The translations under genes were made by a program, and so were the position numbers. The notes below the pieces were generated by a model. It searched no databases, was not told where the DNA came from, and was given only the letters and a program-made list of their open reading frames with translations. This document shows, piece after piece, positions 9,722 through 18,412 of a stretch of 64,000 nucleotides of DNA. Position 1 is the stretch's first letter. Each line of letters begins with the position of its first letter. The stretch covers positions 35,076 through 99,075 of the forward strand of contig CANFJL010000007.1 of the NCBI GenBank assembly GCA_947447525.1, in the 5' to 3' direction. This DNA comes from Flavobacteriales bacterium (GTDB taxonomy: Bacteria > Bacteroidota > Bacteroidia > Flavobacteriales_D > Crocinitomicaceae).

Positions 9722-10989
9722 GAGATACCGTTTTATTTAATCTGATCAAAGAAGAAAAACAAAGACAAACTTTAGGTTTAGAATTGATCGCGTCTGAGAA
9801 CTTTGTAAGTGAGCAAGTAATGGAGGCGATGGGTAGTGTACTTACCAATAAATATGCTGAAGGACTTCCAGGAAAGCGTTATTATGGTGGATGTGAAATC
9901 GTAGATCAAGTAGAACAACTAGCAATCGATCGATTATGTGAACTTTTCGGTGCTACTTGGGCAAATGTCCAACCACATTCTGGAGCACAAGCAAATGCTG
10001 CAGTTTTTTTAGCCTGTCTAAATCCTGGAGATAAAATACTAGGTTTTGATTTATCACACGGCGGACATTTAACGCACGGATCCCCAGTAAACTTCTCAGG
10101 AAAACTATATCAACCCTTCTTCTACGGAGTATCAAAGGAAACCGGGAGAATAGATTACGATGCATTAGAATCAATTGCCTTAAAAGAAAAACCAAAAATG
10201 ATCATCTGTGGAGCTTCTGCATATTCTAGAGATTGGGATTATGCGAGGATTAGACAAGTTGCAGATAAAATTGGAGCGCTTATTCTAGCCGATATTTCGC
10301 ATCCTGCAGGATTAATTGCCGCAAAATTATTAAATGATCCTTTAGATTATTGTCACATAGTTACTACAACAACACACAAAACACTAAGAGGTCCTCGTGG
10401 TGGGGTAATAATGATGCGAAACAATTTTGACAATCCTTTCGGTATCAAATGGAACAATGGAAATTTGAGATCTATGGCTGCACTATTAGACGCTGCTGTA
10501 TTTCCAGGAATTCAAGGCGGACCGCTCGAACATGTAATTGCAGCAAAGGCAGTTGCTTTTGGAGAAGCGCTTAGTGACGGTTATAAAACATACATGAAAC
10601 AAGTACAAATAAATGCTGCTAGAATGGCGGAATCATTTATGGGTAAAGGATATGACATAATTTCAGGAGGTACAGAAAATCACAGTATGCTGATTGATTT
10701 GAGAGGGAAAGGAATCACTGGAAAAGATGCGGAAAACTGTTTGGTTAAAGCAGACATAACAGTAAATAAAAATATGGTTCCTTTTGACACTGAATCTCCA
10801 TTTGTAACATCAGGAATTAGAATAGGAACTCCGGCCTTGACTTCAAGAGGAGTTAAAGAAGGAGAGATTGAATTGATTGTTAGTTTAATTGATCGCGCGC
10901 TAATGTCTAAAGATGATGCAAACACCTTGTCTCAAGTCAAAAAAGAAGTTAATCTCTTAATGCAAGACAGACCTTTATTTACTTGGTAA
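9718..10989 (+). CDS. glyA: Serine hydroxymethyltransferase
   Basis: 423 residues, normal for bacterial SHMT. This PLP enzyme interconverts serine plus tetrahydrofolate with glycine plus 5,10-methylene-THF and is the main cytosolic one-carbon source. Visible signatures are [12 protein letters not shown], the [13 protein letters not shown] motif, DISHPAGLI and the PLP lysine K221 in [14 protein letters not shown]. It starts inside the last codons of the upstream epimerase (ATGA), so translation is probably coupled. No promoter element lies directly upstream. Confidence 0.97.
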   Translation: MRDTVLFNLIKEEKQRQTLGLELIASENFVSEQVMEAMGSVLTNKYAEGLPGKRYYGGCEIVDQVEQLAIDRLCELFGATWANVQPHSGAQANAAVFLACLNPGDKILGFDLSHGGHLTHGSPVNFSGKLYQPFFYGVSKETGRIDYDALESIALKEKPKMIICGASAYSRDWDYARIRQVADKIGALILADISHPAGLIAAKLLNDPLDYCHIVTTTTHKTLRGPRGGVIMMRNNFDNPFGIKWNNGNLRSMAALLDAAVFPGIQGGPLEHVIAAKAVAFGEALSDGYKTYMKQVQINAARMAESFMGKGYDIISGGTENHSMLIDLRGKGITGKDAENCLVKADITVNKNMVPFDTESPFVTSGIRIGTPALTSRGVKEGEIELIVSLIDRALMSKDDANTLSQVKKEVNLLMQDRPLFTW

Positions 10990-11015
10990 GTTTAAAAGAT
11001 TGAGGTGATGTTTTT

Positions 11016-12161
11016 CTAACTTTTACTATCTGCATTAGGCTTTTTAAAGCCAAAACGCATTATTGAAATAGATTCTTTTCCAATGCCTACAATGGAGATA
11101 ACATTAAGAGGGAATTCAAGCAAAACATGGCAGAAACTTAAAAAGAACAAAAAGGTCAATCCCATCGCATAATCATAAGCATAAATACTACATGCGGCAA
11201 TCCATAAAAAGATAATAATTCCTAAGCGCACCTTTGGTACTTGATGCCATTTGATTACTTCCGTTTTACTGAACCAATTTAGATAATGATATAAATATGC
11301 GAAAGCAATGATGCGCATCAATACTATTCCGACTTTAGAATTAAAAATTACAGCGAAAATAGCTTTTGGAGTAGTGTCAATTGCAGGATCACCAAATTGA
11401 TCCACATAACCTTTCTTAATAGGAAGATTCGTAAGATTAAATTCTTTTATCAGAGAGACATTCAAGTCCCAAAAACCATCTCCACCTGCGTAATATGCTG
11501 TTTTTCCTAATTCAGTAATTGGAATCATCGACTGTCCAGGAAGAATATTCCATAGAATAAAGGGAGCCAGAACAAATACAAAAAATGAAAGTAAACCTGT
11601 CCAATTTCTTGATTTTAATGAACCGTAAAGAATAAATAAACCCGTAAAAATATAAACATGAATTAAGGTAGGAACTAATGATGTTATGGCAAAAGTTGCA
11701 GTATTGGGTCTGAAAATTTCTTCACCTAAATAATTCGTTGCATTAGGTGCAAACCATTGATCTACAAAAGCAAAGAGAAGAATTATGGCAATAATTTTTA
11801 CAAAAATATTTTTAACTAATGAGAAGAGAATACTTCCAAACAGGGCAAGCGCTAAAAGTTTTCCATATAAATTAAGATCACTATACATGGAAGTAAAACT
11901 GGTATGAAAATTATATTTTACAGCAAAATAGTCATAGGTAATTAATAGACCAATTAACAACAAAAATAAAAAGTCCAATTTACCTTTAGCGAAATACTTT
12001 CGATCGTGTAACCAACTTATTTCAGTGAGATAATGCAGTGGACCCAAGAAAGCATAGGCAAATAAGAAAGTCTCAAATGGCATAATAAAGGCAGCAAAAA
12101 TACTTACCAGCATCAATGCTATATTGATATAATTGACCTTGTTTTCCTTTTGAAGTTCCAT
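11016..12161 (-). CDS. Polytopic membrane protein of unknown function with conserved-looking histidines
   Basis: 381 residues with about ten hydrophobic segments and short loops, so an integral inner-membrane protein. I do not recognise a characterised family. Histidines sit in or beside membrane segments: GPLHYLTEISWLHDR (H43, H52), VPTLIHVYIF, LYHYLNWF and FCHVLLEF. That layout recalls membrane metal-dependent oxygenases or hydroxylases such as Blh, but I cannot align the Blh motifs. It is a single gene with its own -7 element. Confidence 0.6.
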   Translation of the reverse strand: MELQKENKVNYINIALMLVSIFAAFIMPFETFLFAYAFLGPLHYLTEISWLHDRKYFAKGKLDFLFLLLIGLLITYDYFAVKYNFHTSFTSMYSDLNLYGKLLALALFGSILFSLVKNIFVKIIAIILLFAFVDQWFAPNATNYLGEEIFRPNTATFAITSLVPTLIHVYIFTGLFILYGSLKSRNWTGLLSFFVFVLAPFILWNILPGQSMIPITELGKTAYYAGGDGFWDLNVSLIKEFNLTNLPIKKGYVDQFGDPAIDTTPKAIFAVIFNSKVGIVLMRIIAFAYLYHYLNWFSKTEVIKWHQVPKVRLGIIIFLWIAACSIYAYDYAMGLTFLFFLSFCHVLLEFPLNVISIVGIGKESISIMRFGFKKPNADSKS

Positions 12162-12183
12162 TTTATAACTTTATTATACAAAA

Positions 12184-12191
12184 CAAATTTA
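12184..12191 (-). promoter_or_regulatory. -7 element for the 381-residue membrane protein
   Basis: Minus strand reads TAAATTTG, a perfect TAnnTTTG, 22 bases before the ATG at 12161. Confidence 0.45.
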
Positions 12192-12214
12192 CCGAAAAAA
12201 CAAGTACCATCTAT

Positions 12215-13321
12215 CTAGTTAAATCCTTTTAATGTTGCTTTTTCCTTCAATGATTTATTTACGGCAGTTCCAAAGTCATCCTTTACATCACCATTGGATT
12301 GTGTTCTACTTACCTTAGAGAGAAACACCTCTCTTTGTTTACTTAAATCCTGTATTTCGGCTTGAATTTTAGCTCTTTCTTCCGTCTTGGCGTTTATGAT
12401 CTCCGCCTTCTCTTCTGGTCCTTTACCTTGTAATTCTTCAGGTAATTGATCGTCCTTTAATTCAAAAACTTTAGTTGAATCGGCTTGAAAAGCATCCACC
12501 ACATCCCAGGAGGCATTATTATAAGCCGACTTAGATTTTACTAAAGCCCGCTCTGAAGCTATTCCTGAACCCAAATTAAAGGCGTTTTTATCCTCAATAA
12601 TTTGGTTGTTTTTCTTCATAACTCCTTGTTCACCAAACCACATGTAGGTAGTGTTAAGATTCTTATTGAGCTGAATAATTTGATCATCATAAGGAGTAGG
12701 AATCGCTGCAATTTTAGCATCCGAATTTATATTAAAATAGGCTCCATTTGAACATGTTGCGCCATCTTTCCATGATTCTCGAACCCCTTGTTGATATTCA
12801 CCACAATAAATGGTATTGATAAATACTCCTCGGCTTTTAGCAATATTGCATATAGACTTATAATTCACCGGACCTTGATTAAAAGGCTCATTTCCTGCTA
12901 TATATATTAACAAAAGGTCATTAGGGTCTCTTGACCAAACTAATTCTTGCAATGATTTTTCAATTACGGCACCACAATACTCTTCTCCACCATTCGTACG
13001 CAGTGCAAATAATTTTTCTGAAACCAAATCTAAATCAGATGTAAAATTGGTTTGCATGCGGACATAGTTTTTAACACTTATTCCTGAATTTCCATAATCG
13101 TAAACGGCAATTTCAAGAATTGGAGCGACGCCATTAACTGTTAATGAACTTGCTTCGTTTACAATCGCCCACAATCTAGATTTCGCTTGTTCAATAAGGC
13201 CATCCATACTATTTGACGCATCTATCAAAAGTGCTAGTTGAACTTTTCTCTGTGGTTTGTTTTGTGCATTTAAAAAGGAAACGCTGGTGATAATTAGAAG
13301 CGTTAAAAAAAGATTTTTCAT
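12215..13321 (-). CDS. Exported von Willebrand factor A domain protein
   Basis: 368 residues from ATG 13321. An upstream in-frame start would add 17 residues before a perfectly good signal peptide (MKNLFLTLLIITSVSFLNAQ), so I prefer the shorter form. A VWA domain spans about 25-215: the MIDAS motif DASNSM, then TNGGEEYCG and LIYIAGNEPFNQGP supplying later loops. The C-terminal part (about 275-350) is Lys/Glu rich and probably coiled coil. No sorting domain is seen, so the protein is probably periplasmic. Function is unknown; VWA domains bind partners through a metal. Confidence 0.75.
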   Translation of the reverse strand: MKNLFLTLLIITSVSFLNAQNKPQRKVQLALLIDASNSMDGLIEQAKSRLWAIVNEASSLTVNGVAPILEIAVYDYGNSGISVKNYVRMQTNFTSDLDLVSEKLFALRTNGGEEYCGAVIEKSLQELVWSRDPNDLLLIYIAGNEPFNQGPVNYKSICNIAKSRGVFINTIYCGEYQQGVRESWKDGATCSNGAYFNINSDAKIAAIPTPYDDQIIQLNKNLNTTYMWFGEQGVMKKNNQIIEDKNAFNLGSGIASERALVKSKSAYNNASWDVVDAFQADSTKVFELKDDQLPEELQGKGPEEKAEIINAKTEERAKIQAEIQDLSKQREVFLSKVSRTQSNGDVKDDFGTAVNKSLKEKATLKGFN

Positions 13322-13382
13322 AAAATAAATGTTTGTTTTATCTGAGTACAACCTTAATTGAAAAGGGTTCAAATATTTTTTA

Positions 13383-13790
13383 TTATTTGTTAAAATATGA
13401 AAGTGCTAATTGATAAGAAGTCAAACCAAAACCAAAAATACAACCCACACATACTGGAGAAATAAAAGACTCATGGCGGAAAGATTCTCTTCCAGCAATA
13501 TTGGAAATATGAACCTCAATTACAGGTGTTTCAATAGCAGCAATACAATCTCTCAATGCAATACTCGTATGAGTATAAGCACCTGCATTTAAAATTATTC
13601 CATCTACTTTAGCTTCTTGCAGACAATCTATTAATGCTCCTTCAATATTTGATTGATAGTACCTTAATTCATGCGAAGTTTCCAATTGCAAAGAAGCGAA
13701 ATAAGAATCAAAGGATTCATTTCCATATATTTTTGTCTCTCGAGCGCCAATTAAGTTTAAATTTGGGCCATTAACGATTAAAATTTTCAT
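13383..13790 (-). CDS. aroQ: Type II 3-dehydroquinate dehydratase
   Basis: 135 residues, slightly short but complete for type II DHQase. It catalyses the trans dehydration of 3-dehydroquinate to 3-dehydroshikimate in the shikimate pathway. Seen: ILIVNGPNLNLIGARETKIYG (with the catalytic Tyr of the lid loop), the substrate-binding ILNAGAYTHTSIALRD, and VIEVHISNIAGRESFRHESF with the catalytic His. Its ATG is only two bases from the TTG start of the divergent xerD, so each promoter must lie inside the other gene. Confidence 0.95.
   Translation of the reverse strand: MKILIVNGPNLNLIGARETKIYGNESFDSYFASLQLETSHELRYYQSNIEGALIDCLQEAKVDGIILNAGAYTHTSIALRDCIAAIETPVIEVHISNIAGRESFRHESFISPVCVGCIFGFGLTSYQLALSYFNK
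13758..13765 (+). promoter_or_regulatory. -7 element for xerD inside aroQ
   Basis: TAAATTTG is a perfect TAnnTTTG on the plus strand within the 5' codons of aroQ, 27 bases before the xerD TTG. It offers a route to xerD expression despite the 2-base divergent gap. Confidence 0.4.
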
Positions 13791-13792
13791 AC

Positions 13793-14698
13793 TTGTCGAA
13801 TTGGAACCGCTATATTAAGGAATTTGTTTCATACCTAAAAATAGAAAAAGGCTTAGCTGAGAATTCTATTTTTGCTTATCAGCGAGATGTAGCCAAGTTA
13901 AGCGTCTTTAGTGAGGGCAGAAACAAGACGGCAATTGAACTAACGCATAAGGACTTAAGCGATTTTATTGCCATTTTATATGACTTAGGACTTAGTGCTC
14001 GATCGCAAGCGAGGATAATTTCAGGAATAAAACAATTCTATTCTTTTTTAATTTTAGAAGATCATTTGAAAGAAGATCCCAGTGAATTAATTGAACAGCC
14101 TAAAATTGGACTTAAACTTCCCGAGGTATTAACAATTGAGGAAATCGACCAATTAATTGCTGCAATTGATATGAGTAAAACTGAAGGTCATCGTAATCGA
14201 GCCATCATAGAAACATTGTACAGTTGTGGATTACGGGTTTCAGAATTAGTTGCTTTGCGCTTCTCTGATTTGTATTTTGATGAAGGATTTATTAGAGTAA
14301 TCGGAAAAGGAAATAAAGAAAGATTGGTTCCGGTTTCGACGAGTGTTGAAAAAGAAATTAAAATATATAATGACCACATTAGAAGACATCAGAATATAAA
14401 CAAAGGAGACGAGAATGTTGTGTTTTTAAATCGTAGAGGAGCTAAATTAACGCGCGTGATGATCTTCACTATAATCAAACAACTATCAGAAGCCATTGGA
14501 TTAAAAAAAAATATATCACCTCACACTTTCCGACATTCCTTTGCCACTCATTTAATTGAAGGAGGTGCTAATTTGAGGGCAATTCAAGAAATGCTTGGAC
14601 ATGAATCTATTACAACTACAGAAATTTACACGCATTTAGATCAAAGATTTCTTAAAGAAGCTATTCTATCTTACCATCCAAGAAATGCAGGGTCTTAA
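13793..14698 (+). CDS. xerD: Tyrosine recombinase XerC/XerD
   Basis: 301 residues, typical for chromosome-dimer resolution recombinases. A SAM-like DNA-binding domain (about 1-90, IKEFVSYLKIEKGLAENS) precedes the catalytic domain with the Arg in CGLRVSELVALR, Lys in GKGNKERLVPV, HxxR in SPHTFRHSFATHL, His in MLGHESITTTEIYTH, and the nucleophilic Tyr in that same motif. The start is TTG at 13793, two bases from the aroQ start, because no ATG gives a full N-terminus. The stop shares a TTAA with the convergent E1 gene. It is an ordinary chromosomal Xer, not evidence of an integrated element. Confidence 0.92.
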   Translation: MSNWNRYIKEFVSYLKIEKGLAENSIFAYQRDVAKLSVFSEGRNKTAIELTHKDLSDFIAILYDLGLSARSQARIISGIKQFYSFLILEDHLKEDPSELIEQPKIGLKLPEVLTIEEIDQLIAAIDMSKTEGHRNRAIIETLYSCGLRVSELVALRFSDLYFDEGFIRVIGKGNKERLVPVSTSVEKEIKIYNDHIRRHQNINKGDENVVFLNRRGAKLTRVMIFTIIKQLSEAIGLKKNISPHTFRHSFATHLIEGGANLRAIQEMLGHESITTTEIYTHLDQRFLKEAILSYHPRNAGS

Positions 14699-16695
14699 TA
14701 GGCGATTAAAGCATTAATAGCTTCGATTATGCGTTCTTGAGGTAAGAATAACTTTTCTAAATCTACCGCAAATGGAACTGGAGTATCAATGGAGGCAACC
14801 CGTTTTACTGGTGCATCTAGAGATTTAAAACAATTTTCTGTAATCAGTGCAGAAATTTCTCCACCTATTCCACCCATCATACAATCTTCATGCAAAACGA
14901 TAACCTTACCTGTCTTCTCTACTGCACGATAAATAGCTTCTGTATCCAAAGGTAACAGCGTACGTAAATCTAAAATTTCAGCACTTATTTCAGGCATAGA
15001 AGCGATTGCATCTATAGCCCAATGAACCCCTGCACCATAAGTAACGATGGTGAGATCAGTTCCTTCCGCTGCAAGAGCAGCTTTACCTATTTCTGTGGTG
15101 TAATAAGAACTTGGGACATTACCTTTCAAACTACGGTAAAGCATTTTATGTTCAAAAAACATAACAGGATTCGGATCTTCGATAGCTGCATTCAACAAGC
15201 CCTTTGCATCAATTGGATTGGAAGGGTATACTACTTTTAAACCTGGTGTATGTACAAACCAAGCCTCATTACTTTGCGAATGAAAAGGACCGGCTGCTGA
15301 ACCAGCACCTGTAGGCATTCTGATAACAACATCTGCATTTTGACCCCATCTCCAATGAATTTTAGCCAAGTTATTTATGATTTGATTGAAACCACAAGTC
15401 ACAAAATCAGCAAATTGCATTTCAACTACAGCCTTCATTCCAGCGATAGACAAACCTAACCCTGCACCAATAATAGCCGATTCACACAAAGGTGTATTTC
15501 TGACGCGATCATTACCAAATTTTTCCAACATTCCTTCAGTAACCTTAAATGCACCGCCGTAGGCTGCAATATCTTGTCCCATGATAATTAATTCAGGGAA
15601 TTTTTCCATAGATTGATTCAAAGACTCTTGAATCGCGTCAATAAATCTAAGATCTTGTTTTGGCTCTTCCTCTCTCTTTAAATTGAAGTCAAAGGGTGCG
15701 TAAACATCATTTAATTCAGCGTTTAAATCAGGAATAATAGCGGGTTGACTATTCGCTTCATCAAATGAATCTTGAATGTGTTGTTTGATTGCCGACTTTA
15801 ATTCGGCATCATAGGCATCTGTTAAAATTCCTTTAGACTTTAAAAATTGCTCATAATTTGTAACTGGATCTCTTTTTTCCCATTTGTCTTGTAGACCCGC
15901 AGGATAATATTTTGTCCCAGAGGCTTCTTCATGACCACGCATTCTGAAAGTCATTAATTCTAAAAGAACAGGTTTGGGATCTAAGCGAATTTCATCATTA
16001 ATGGTGCGTACTGCACGAATTACTTCAAGGATATTATTACCATCAACTTGTACAGCTTTCATACCATACCCAATACCTTTATCAATAAATTGTTTGCATT
16101 TAAATTGTTCAGAAGAGGGAGTTGACAATCCCCAAGCATTATTCTCAACACAAAAAATTACAGGTAAATCCCAAACTGCAGCAACATTTAATGACTCATG
16201 AAAGTCTCCTTCAGAGGCACCGCCATCACCTGTAAAAACAAGAGTAGATTTTTTTTCTTTTTTAATTTTATGCGACAAAGCAATTCCATCTGCAATACCC
16301 AATTGTGGACCAAGATGCGATATCATTCCAACTATTTTATAGTCTTGCGTTCCAAAATGAAAGGATCGGTCTCTACCTTTCGTAAACCCTGCAGCTTTCC
16401 CTTGAAATTGAGCAAATAATCTAGTGAGAGGAATGTCACGTGTGGTAAAAACCCCAAGATTTCGATGCATAGGCAGTATATATTCCTCTTTGTCCATTGC
16501 ATAGGTAGTTCCAACAGAAATACCCTCTTGTCCCCAACCAGAAAACCACTTTGTAATTTTTCCTTGACGCAGCAGAATCAACATTTTTTCCTCAATTAAT
16601 CGAGGTGTAATTAATTTTTTATATATCTCCAATAACTCAGCAGATTCAAATCCAGTTGCGTCAAATTCAATCGTATGTTTTTCTAAAACTTTCAC
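14695..16695 (-). CDS. 2-oxoacid dehydrogenase E1, alpha and beta subunits fused
   Basis: 666 residues starting at GTG 16695. Residues about 10-310 are the E1 alpha part with the thiamine diphosphate motif (GDGGASEGDFHESLN to VENNAWGLS). Residues about 345-666 are the E1 beta part (GQDIAAYGGAFKVTEG, FADFVTCGFNQI, FHSQSNEAWFVHTPGLKVV). Such single-chain E1 proteins are common in Bacteroidota and fit branched-chain 2-oxoacid or pyruvate dehydrogenase complexes. Substrate is not decidable here, but the two acyl-CoA mutases in the window favour branched-chain substrates. No E2 is adjacent; an E3 (lpdA) is at 27661. Confidence 0.88.
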   Translation of the reverse strand: MKVLEKHTIEFDATGFESAELLEIYKKLITPRLIEEKMLILLRQGKITKWFSGWGQEGISVGTTYAMDKEEYILPMHRNLGVFTTRDIPLTRLFAQFQGKAAGFTKGRDRSFHFGTQDYKIVGMISHLGPQLGIADGIALSHKIKKEKKSTLVFTGDGGASEGDFHESLNVAAVWDLPVIFCVENNAWGLSTPSSEQFKCKQFIDKGIGYGMKAVQVDGNNILEVIRAVRTINDEIRLDPKPVLLELMTFRMRGHEEASGTKYYPAGLQDKWEKRDPVTNYEQFLKSKGILTDAYDAELKSAIKQHIQDSFDEANSQPAIIPDLNAELNDVYAPFDFNLKREEEPKQDLRFIDAIQESLNQSMEKFPELIIMGQDIAAYGGAFKVTEGMLEKFGNDRVRNTPLCESAIIGAGLGLSIAGMKAVVEMQFADFVTCGFNQIINNLAKIHWRWGQNADVVIRMPTGAGSAAGPFHSQSNEAWFVHTPGLKVVYPSNPIDAKGLLNAAIEDPNPVMFFEHKMLYRSLKGNVPSSYYTTEIGKAALAAEGTDLTIVTYGAGVHWAIDAIASMPEISAEILDLRTLLPLDTEAIYRAVEKTGKVIVLHEDCMMGGIGGEISALITENCFKSLDAPVKRVASIDTPVPFAVDLEKLFLPQERIIEAINALIAY

Positions 16696-16711
16696 AGGAA
16701 TTAATTTATTA

Positions 16712-16719
16712 CAAAATTA
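16712..16719 (-). promoter_or_regulatory. -7 element for the fused E1 gene
   Basis: Minus strand TAATTTTG, a perfect TAnnTTTG, 16 bases before the GTG at 16695. It lies between the gdhA terminator and the E1 gene, as expected for an independent unit. Confidence 0.5.
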
Positions 16720-16788
16720 TTCAAATTAACAGTTCAAAGGAAGGATATAAAAATATTATTTCAACAAATAAAAAAAACGATTAAAAAA

Positions 16789-16811
16789 AAAGCCCACAGA
16801 GCGTGGGCTTT
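16789..16811 (-). terminator. Intrinsic terminator of gdhA
   Basis: A 9-base-pair stem (AAAGCCCAC at 16789-16797 with GTGGGCTTT at 16803-16811, loop of 5). On the minus strand it is followed by a run of T residues. It lies 20 bases after the gdhA stop. Confidence 0.88.
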
Positions 16812-16831
16812 ACTTTTATTTAAGTTGATAT

Positions 16832-18187
16832 TTAAACCAAACCTTGATCAATCATTGAATCGGCAACTTTCACAAAACCTGCGATATTCGCCCCTTTTAC
16901 ATAATCTACAAACCCATTAGCATCAGATCCATACTGTACACAAGCGCTGTGAATAGAAACCATGATACCATGAAGTCTTTGATCTACTTCCTCAGCAGGC
17001 CAAGACAAACGCAATGAATTTTGAGACATTTCCAAACCAGAAGTTGCAACACCACCTGCATTTGAAGCTTTACCTGGTGCAAAAAGTATTTTTGCTGCTA
17101 AAAATTCAGAAATGGCTTCAGGAGTTGAAGGCATATTTGCTCCTTCTGCAACACAAATAACACCATTGGAAAGCAACATTTTAGCTTCATCACCATTCAA
17201 TTCATTTTGAGTAGCGCATGGAAGGGCTATATCAACCTTAACTTCCCATGGTCTTTTGCCTGCAACAAACTTAGCAGATGGATATTTGGAAATATATTCA
17301 GAAATTCTACCTCTTTTTACATTTTTAATCTCCATTACAAATGCCAATTTTGTTGCATCAATTCCATCAGCATCATAAATATAGCCTTCAGAGTCGGAAA
17401 GAGTTAACACTTTAGCACCCAATTGAGTTGCTTTTTCACATGCATATTGAGCGACATTACCAGAACCAGAAACTGCTACCACTTTTCCGTTAAAAGAATC
17501 ATTTTTTGTAGCAAGCATTTCTTTTGCAAAATATACAGTTCCATAACCTGTTGCTTCTGGACGAATCAAAGAACCGCCCCAATTTCTAGCTTTACCCGTT
17601 AAAACACCTGTAAATTCATTTCTAATTCTTTTATATTGACCAAACATATAACCAATTTCTCTTCCACCAACGCCGATATCTCCAGCTGGAACATCCGTAT
17701 CAGCTCCAATATGTCTAGATAATTCAGTCATAAATGATTGACAAAATTTCATTACTTCATTATCAGACTTTCCTTTTGGGTCAAAATCAGATCCACCTTT
17801 ACCACCACCCATTGGAAGGGTAGTAAGAGAGTTTTTGAATATTTGTTCAAATCCTAAAAACTTTAAAATAGACAAATTAACAGAAGGATGAAAGCGCAAA
17901 CCACCTTTGTAAGGTCCAATTGCAGAGTTAAATTCAACCCGGTAGCCACGATTTACTTGAATATTTCCATTATCATCTAACCAAGGAACTCTAAAAATAA
18001 TTGTTCTTTCTGGCTCCACAATCCTTTCTAAAATCTTTGCCGATTTGTATTTTGGATTTGCTTCCATAAAAGGAATGACCGCTTCAGCTACTTCATGCAC
18101 AGCTTGAAGGAATTCTGATTCATGAGAATTCTTCGCTTTGACAGCAATCATGAAATCTTCGATTTGTTTTTGATACATATTAGACAT
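16832..18187 (-). CDS. gdhA: NADP-type glutamate dehydrogenase
   Basis: 451 residues from ATG 18187, close to the 447-450 of hexameric GDHs. It reductively aminates 2-oxoglutarate with ammonium. Signatures: [16 protein letters not shown] with the substrate Lys, [16 protein letters not shown] with the catalytic Lys, [31 protein letters not shown] and the Rossmann GSGNVAQYA. Cofactor preference is assigned by subfamily resemblance only. A longer frame to 18247 adds 20 hydrophobic residues unlike the family and includes the promoter region, so I rejected it; ATG 18178 is the alternative start. It ends at a strong terminator. Confidence 0.95.
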   Translation of the reverse strand: MSNMYQKQIEDFMIAVKAKNSHESEFLQAVHEVAEAVIPFMEANPKYKSAKILERIVEPERTIIFRVPWLDDNGNIQVNRGYRVEFNSAIGPYKGGLRFHPSVNLSILKFLGFEQIFKNSLTTLPMGGGKGGSDFDPKGKSDNEVMKFCQSFMTELSRHIGADTDVPAGDIGVGGREIGYMFGQYKRIRNEFTGVLTGKARNWGGSLIRPEATGYGTVYFAKEMLATKNDSFNGKVVAVSGSGNVAQYACEKATQLGAKVLTLSDSEGYIYDADGIDATKLAFVMEIKNVKRGRISEYISKYPSAKFVAGKRPWEVKVDIALPCATQNELNGDEAKMLLSNGVICVAEGANMPSTPEAISEFLAAKILFAPGKASNAGGVATSGLEMSQNSLRLSWPAEEVDQRLHGIMVSIHSACVQYGSDANGFVDYVKGANIAGFVKVADSMIDQGLV

Positions 18188-18213
18188 GTTAGTTAGTTTG
18201 ACATTTATTGCGG

Positions 18214-18221
18214 CAAATGTA
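18214..18221 (-). promoter_or_regulatory. -7 element for gdhA
   Basis: Minus strand TACATTTG, a perfect TAnnTTTG, 26 bases before the ATG at 18187. It also argues against a start at 18247, which would lie upstream of transcription. Confidence 0.5.
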
Positions 18222-18264
18222 ATAAGTTTTTTTAGCCAAATAACCAATATTTATCAACAAATTA

Positions 18265-18331
18265 TTAGTGTCAAAAATACACTAACACTTACTTGAAATA
18301 GTACGTAAAAGAAAATTTTCATTTTTTTACG
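18265..18331. repeat. Two dyad-symmetric sites between gdhA and the adhesin-like gene
   Basis: TTAGTGT (18265-18271) pairs with ACACTAA (18279-18285) across 7 bases. Then CGTAAAA (18304-18310) and TTTTACG (18325-18331) flank the 10-base palindrome GAAAATTTTC (18311-18320). Neither is followed by a T-run. They lie between the divergent -7 elements and could be operators; chance in AT-rich DNA is possible. Confidence 0.35.
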
Positions 18332-18340
18332 CTTTTTGAT

Positions 18341-18348
18341 TAAATTTG
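18341..18348 (+). promoter_or_regulatory. -7 element for the adhesin-like gene
   Basis: TAAATTTG, a perfect TAnnTTTG, 64 bases before ATG 18413. It would give the longest leader seen in the window. Confidence 0.45.
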
Positions 18349-18412
18349 ATCACTTATTAAGGCAACCTCTAGGATAGATTGTCGTAATAGCATTGAACTT
18401 AATAAAATAATC

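Noticed and set aside
11016..12161. Blh/Brp beta-carotene dioxygenase
   Set aside because: Membrane histidines are suggestive but the Blh motif order is not visible and no carotenoid or rhodopsin genes are in the window.
12215..13372. VWA protein starting at 13372
   Set aside because: The 17 extra residues precede a complete signal peptide that starts at 13321.
13793..14698. Integrase of a mobile element
   Set aside because: Length and sequence match XerC/D, neighbours are housekeeping genes, and no attachment repeats or phage genes are seen.
18188..18247. Longer gdhA start at 18247
   Set aside because: It would include the -7 element at 18214-18221, and the added residues are hydrophobic and unlike GDH.
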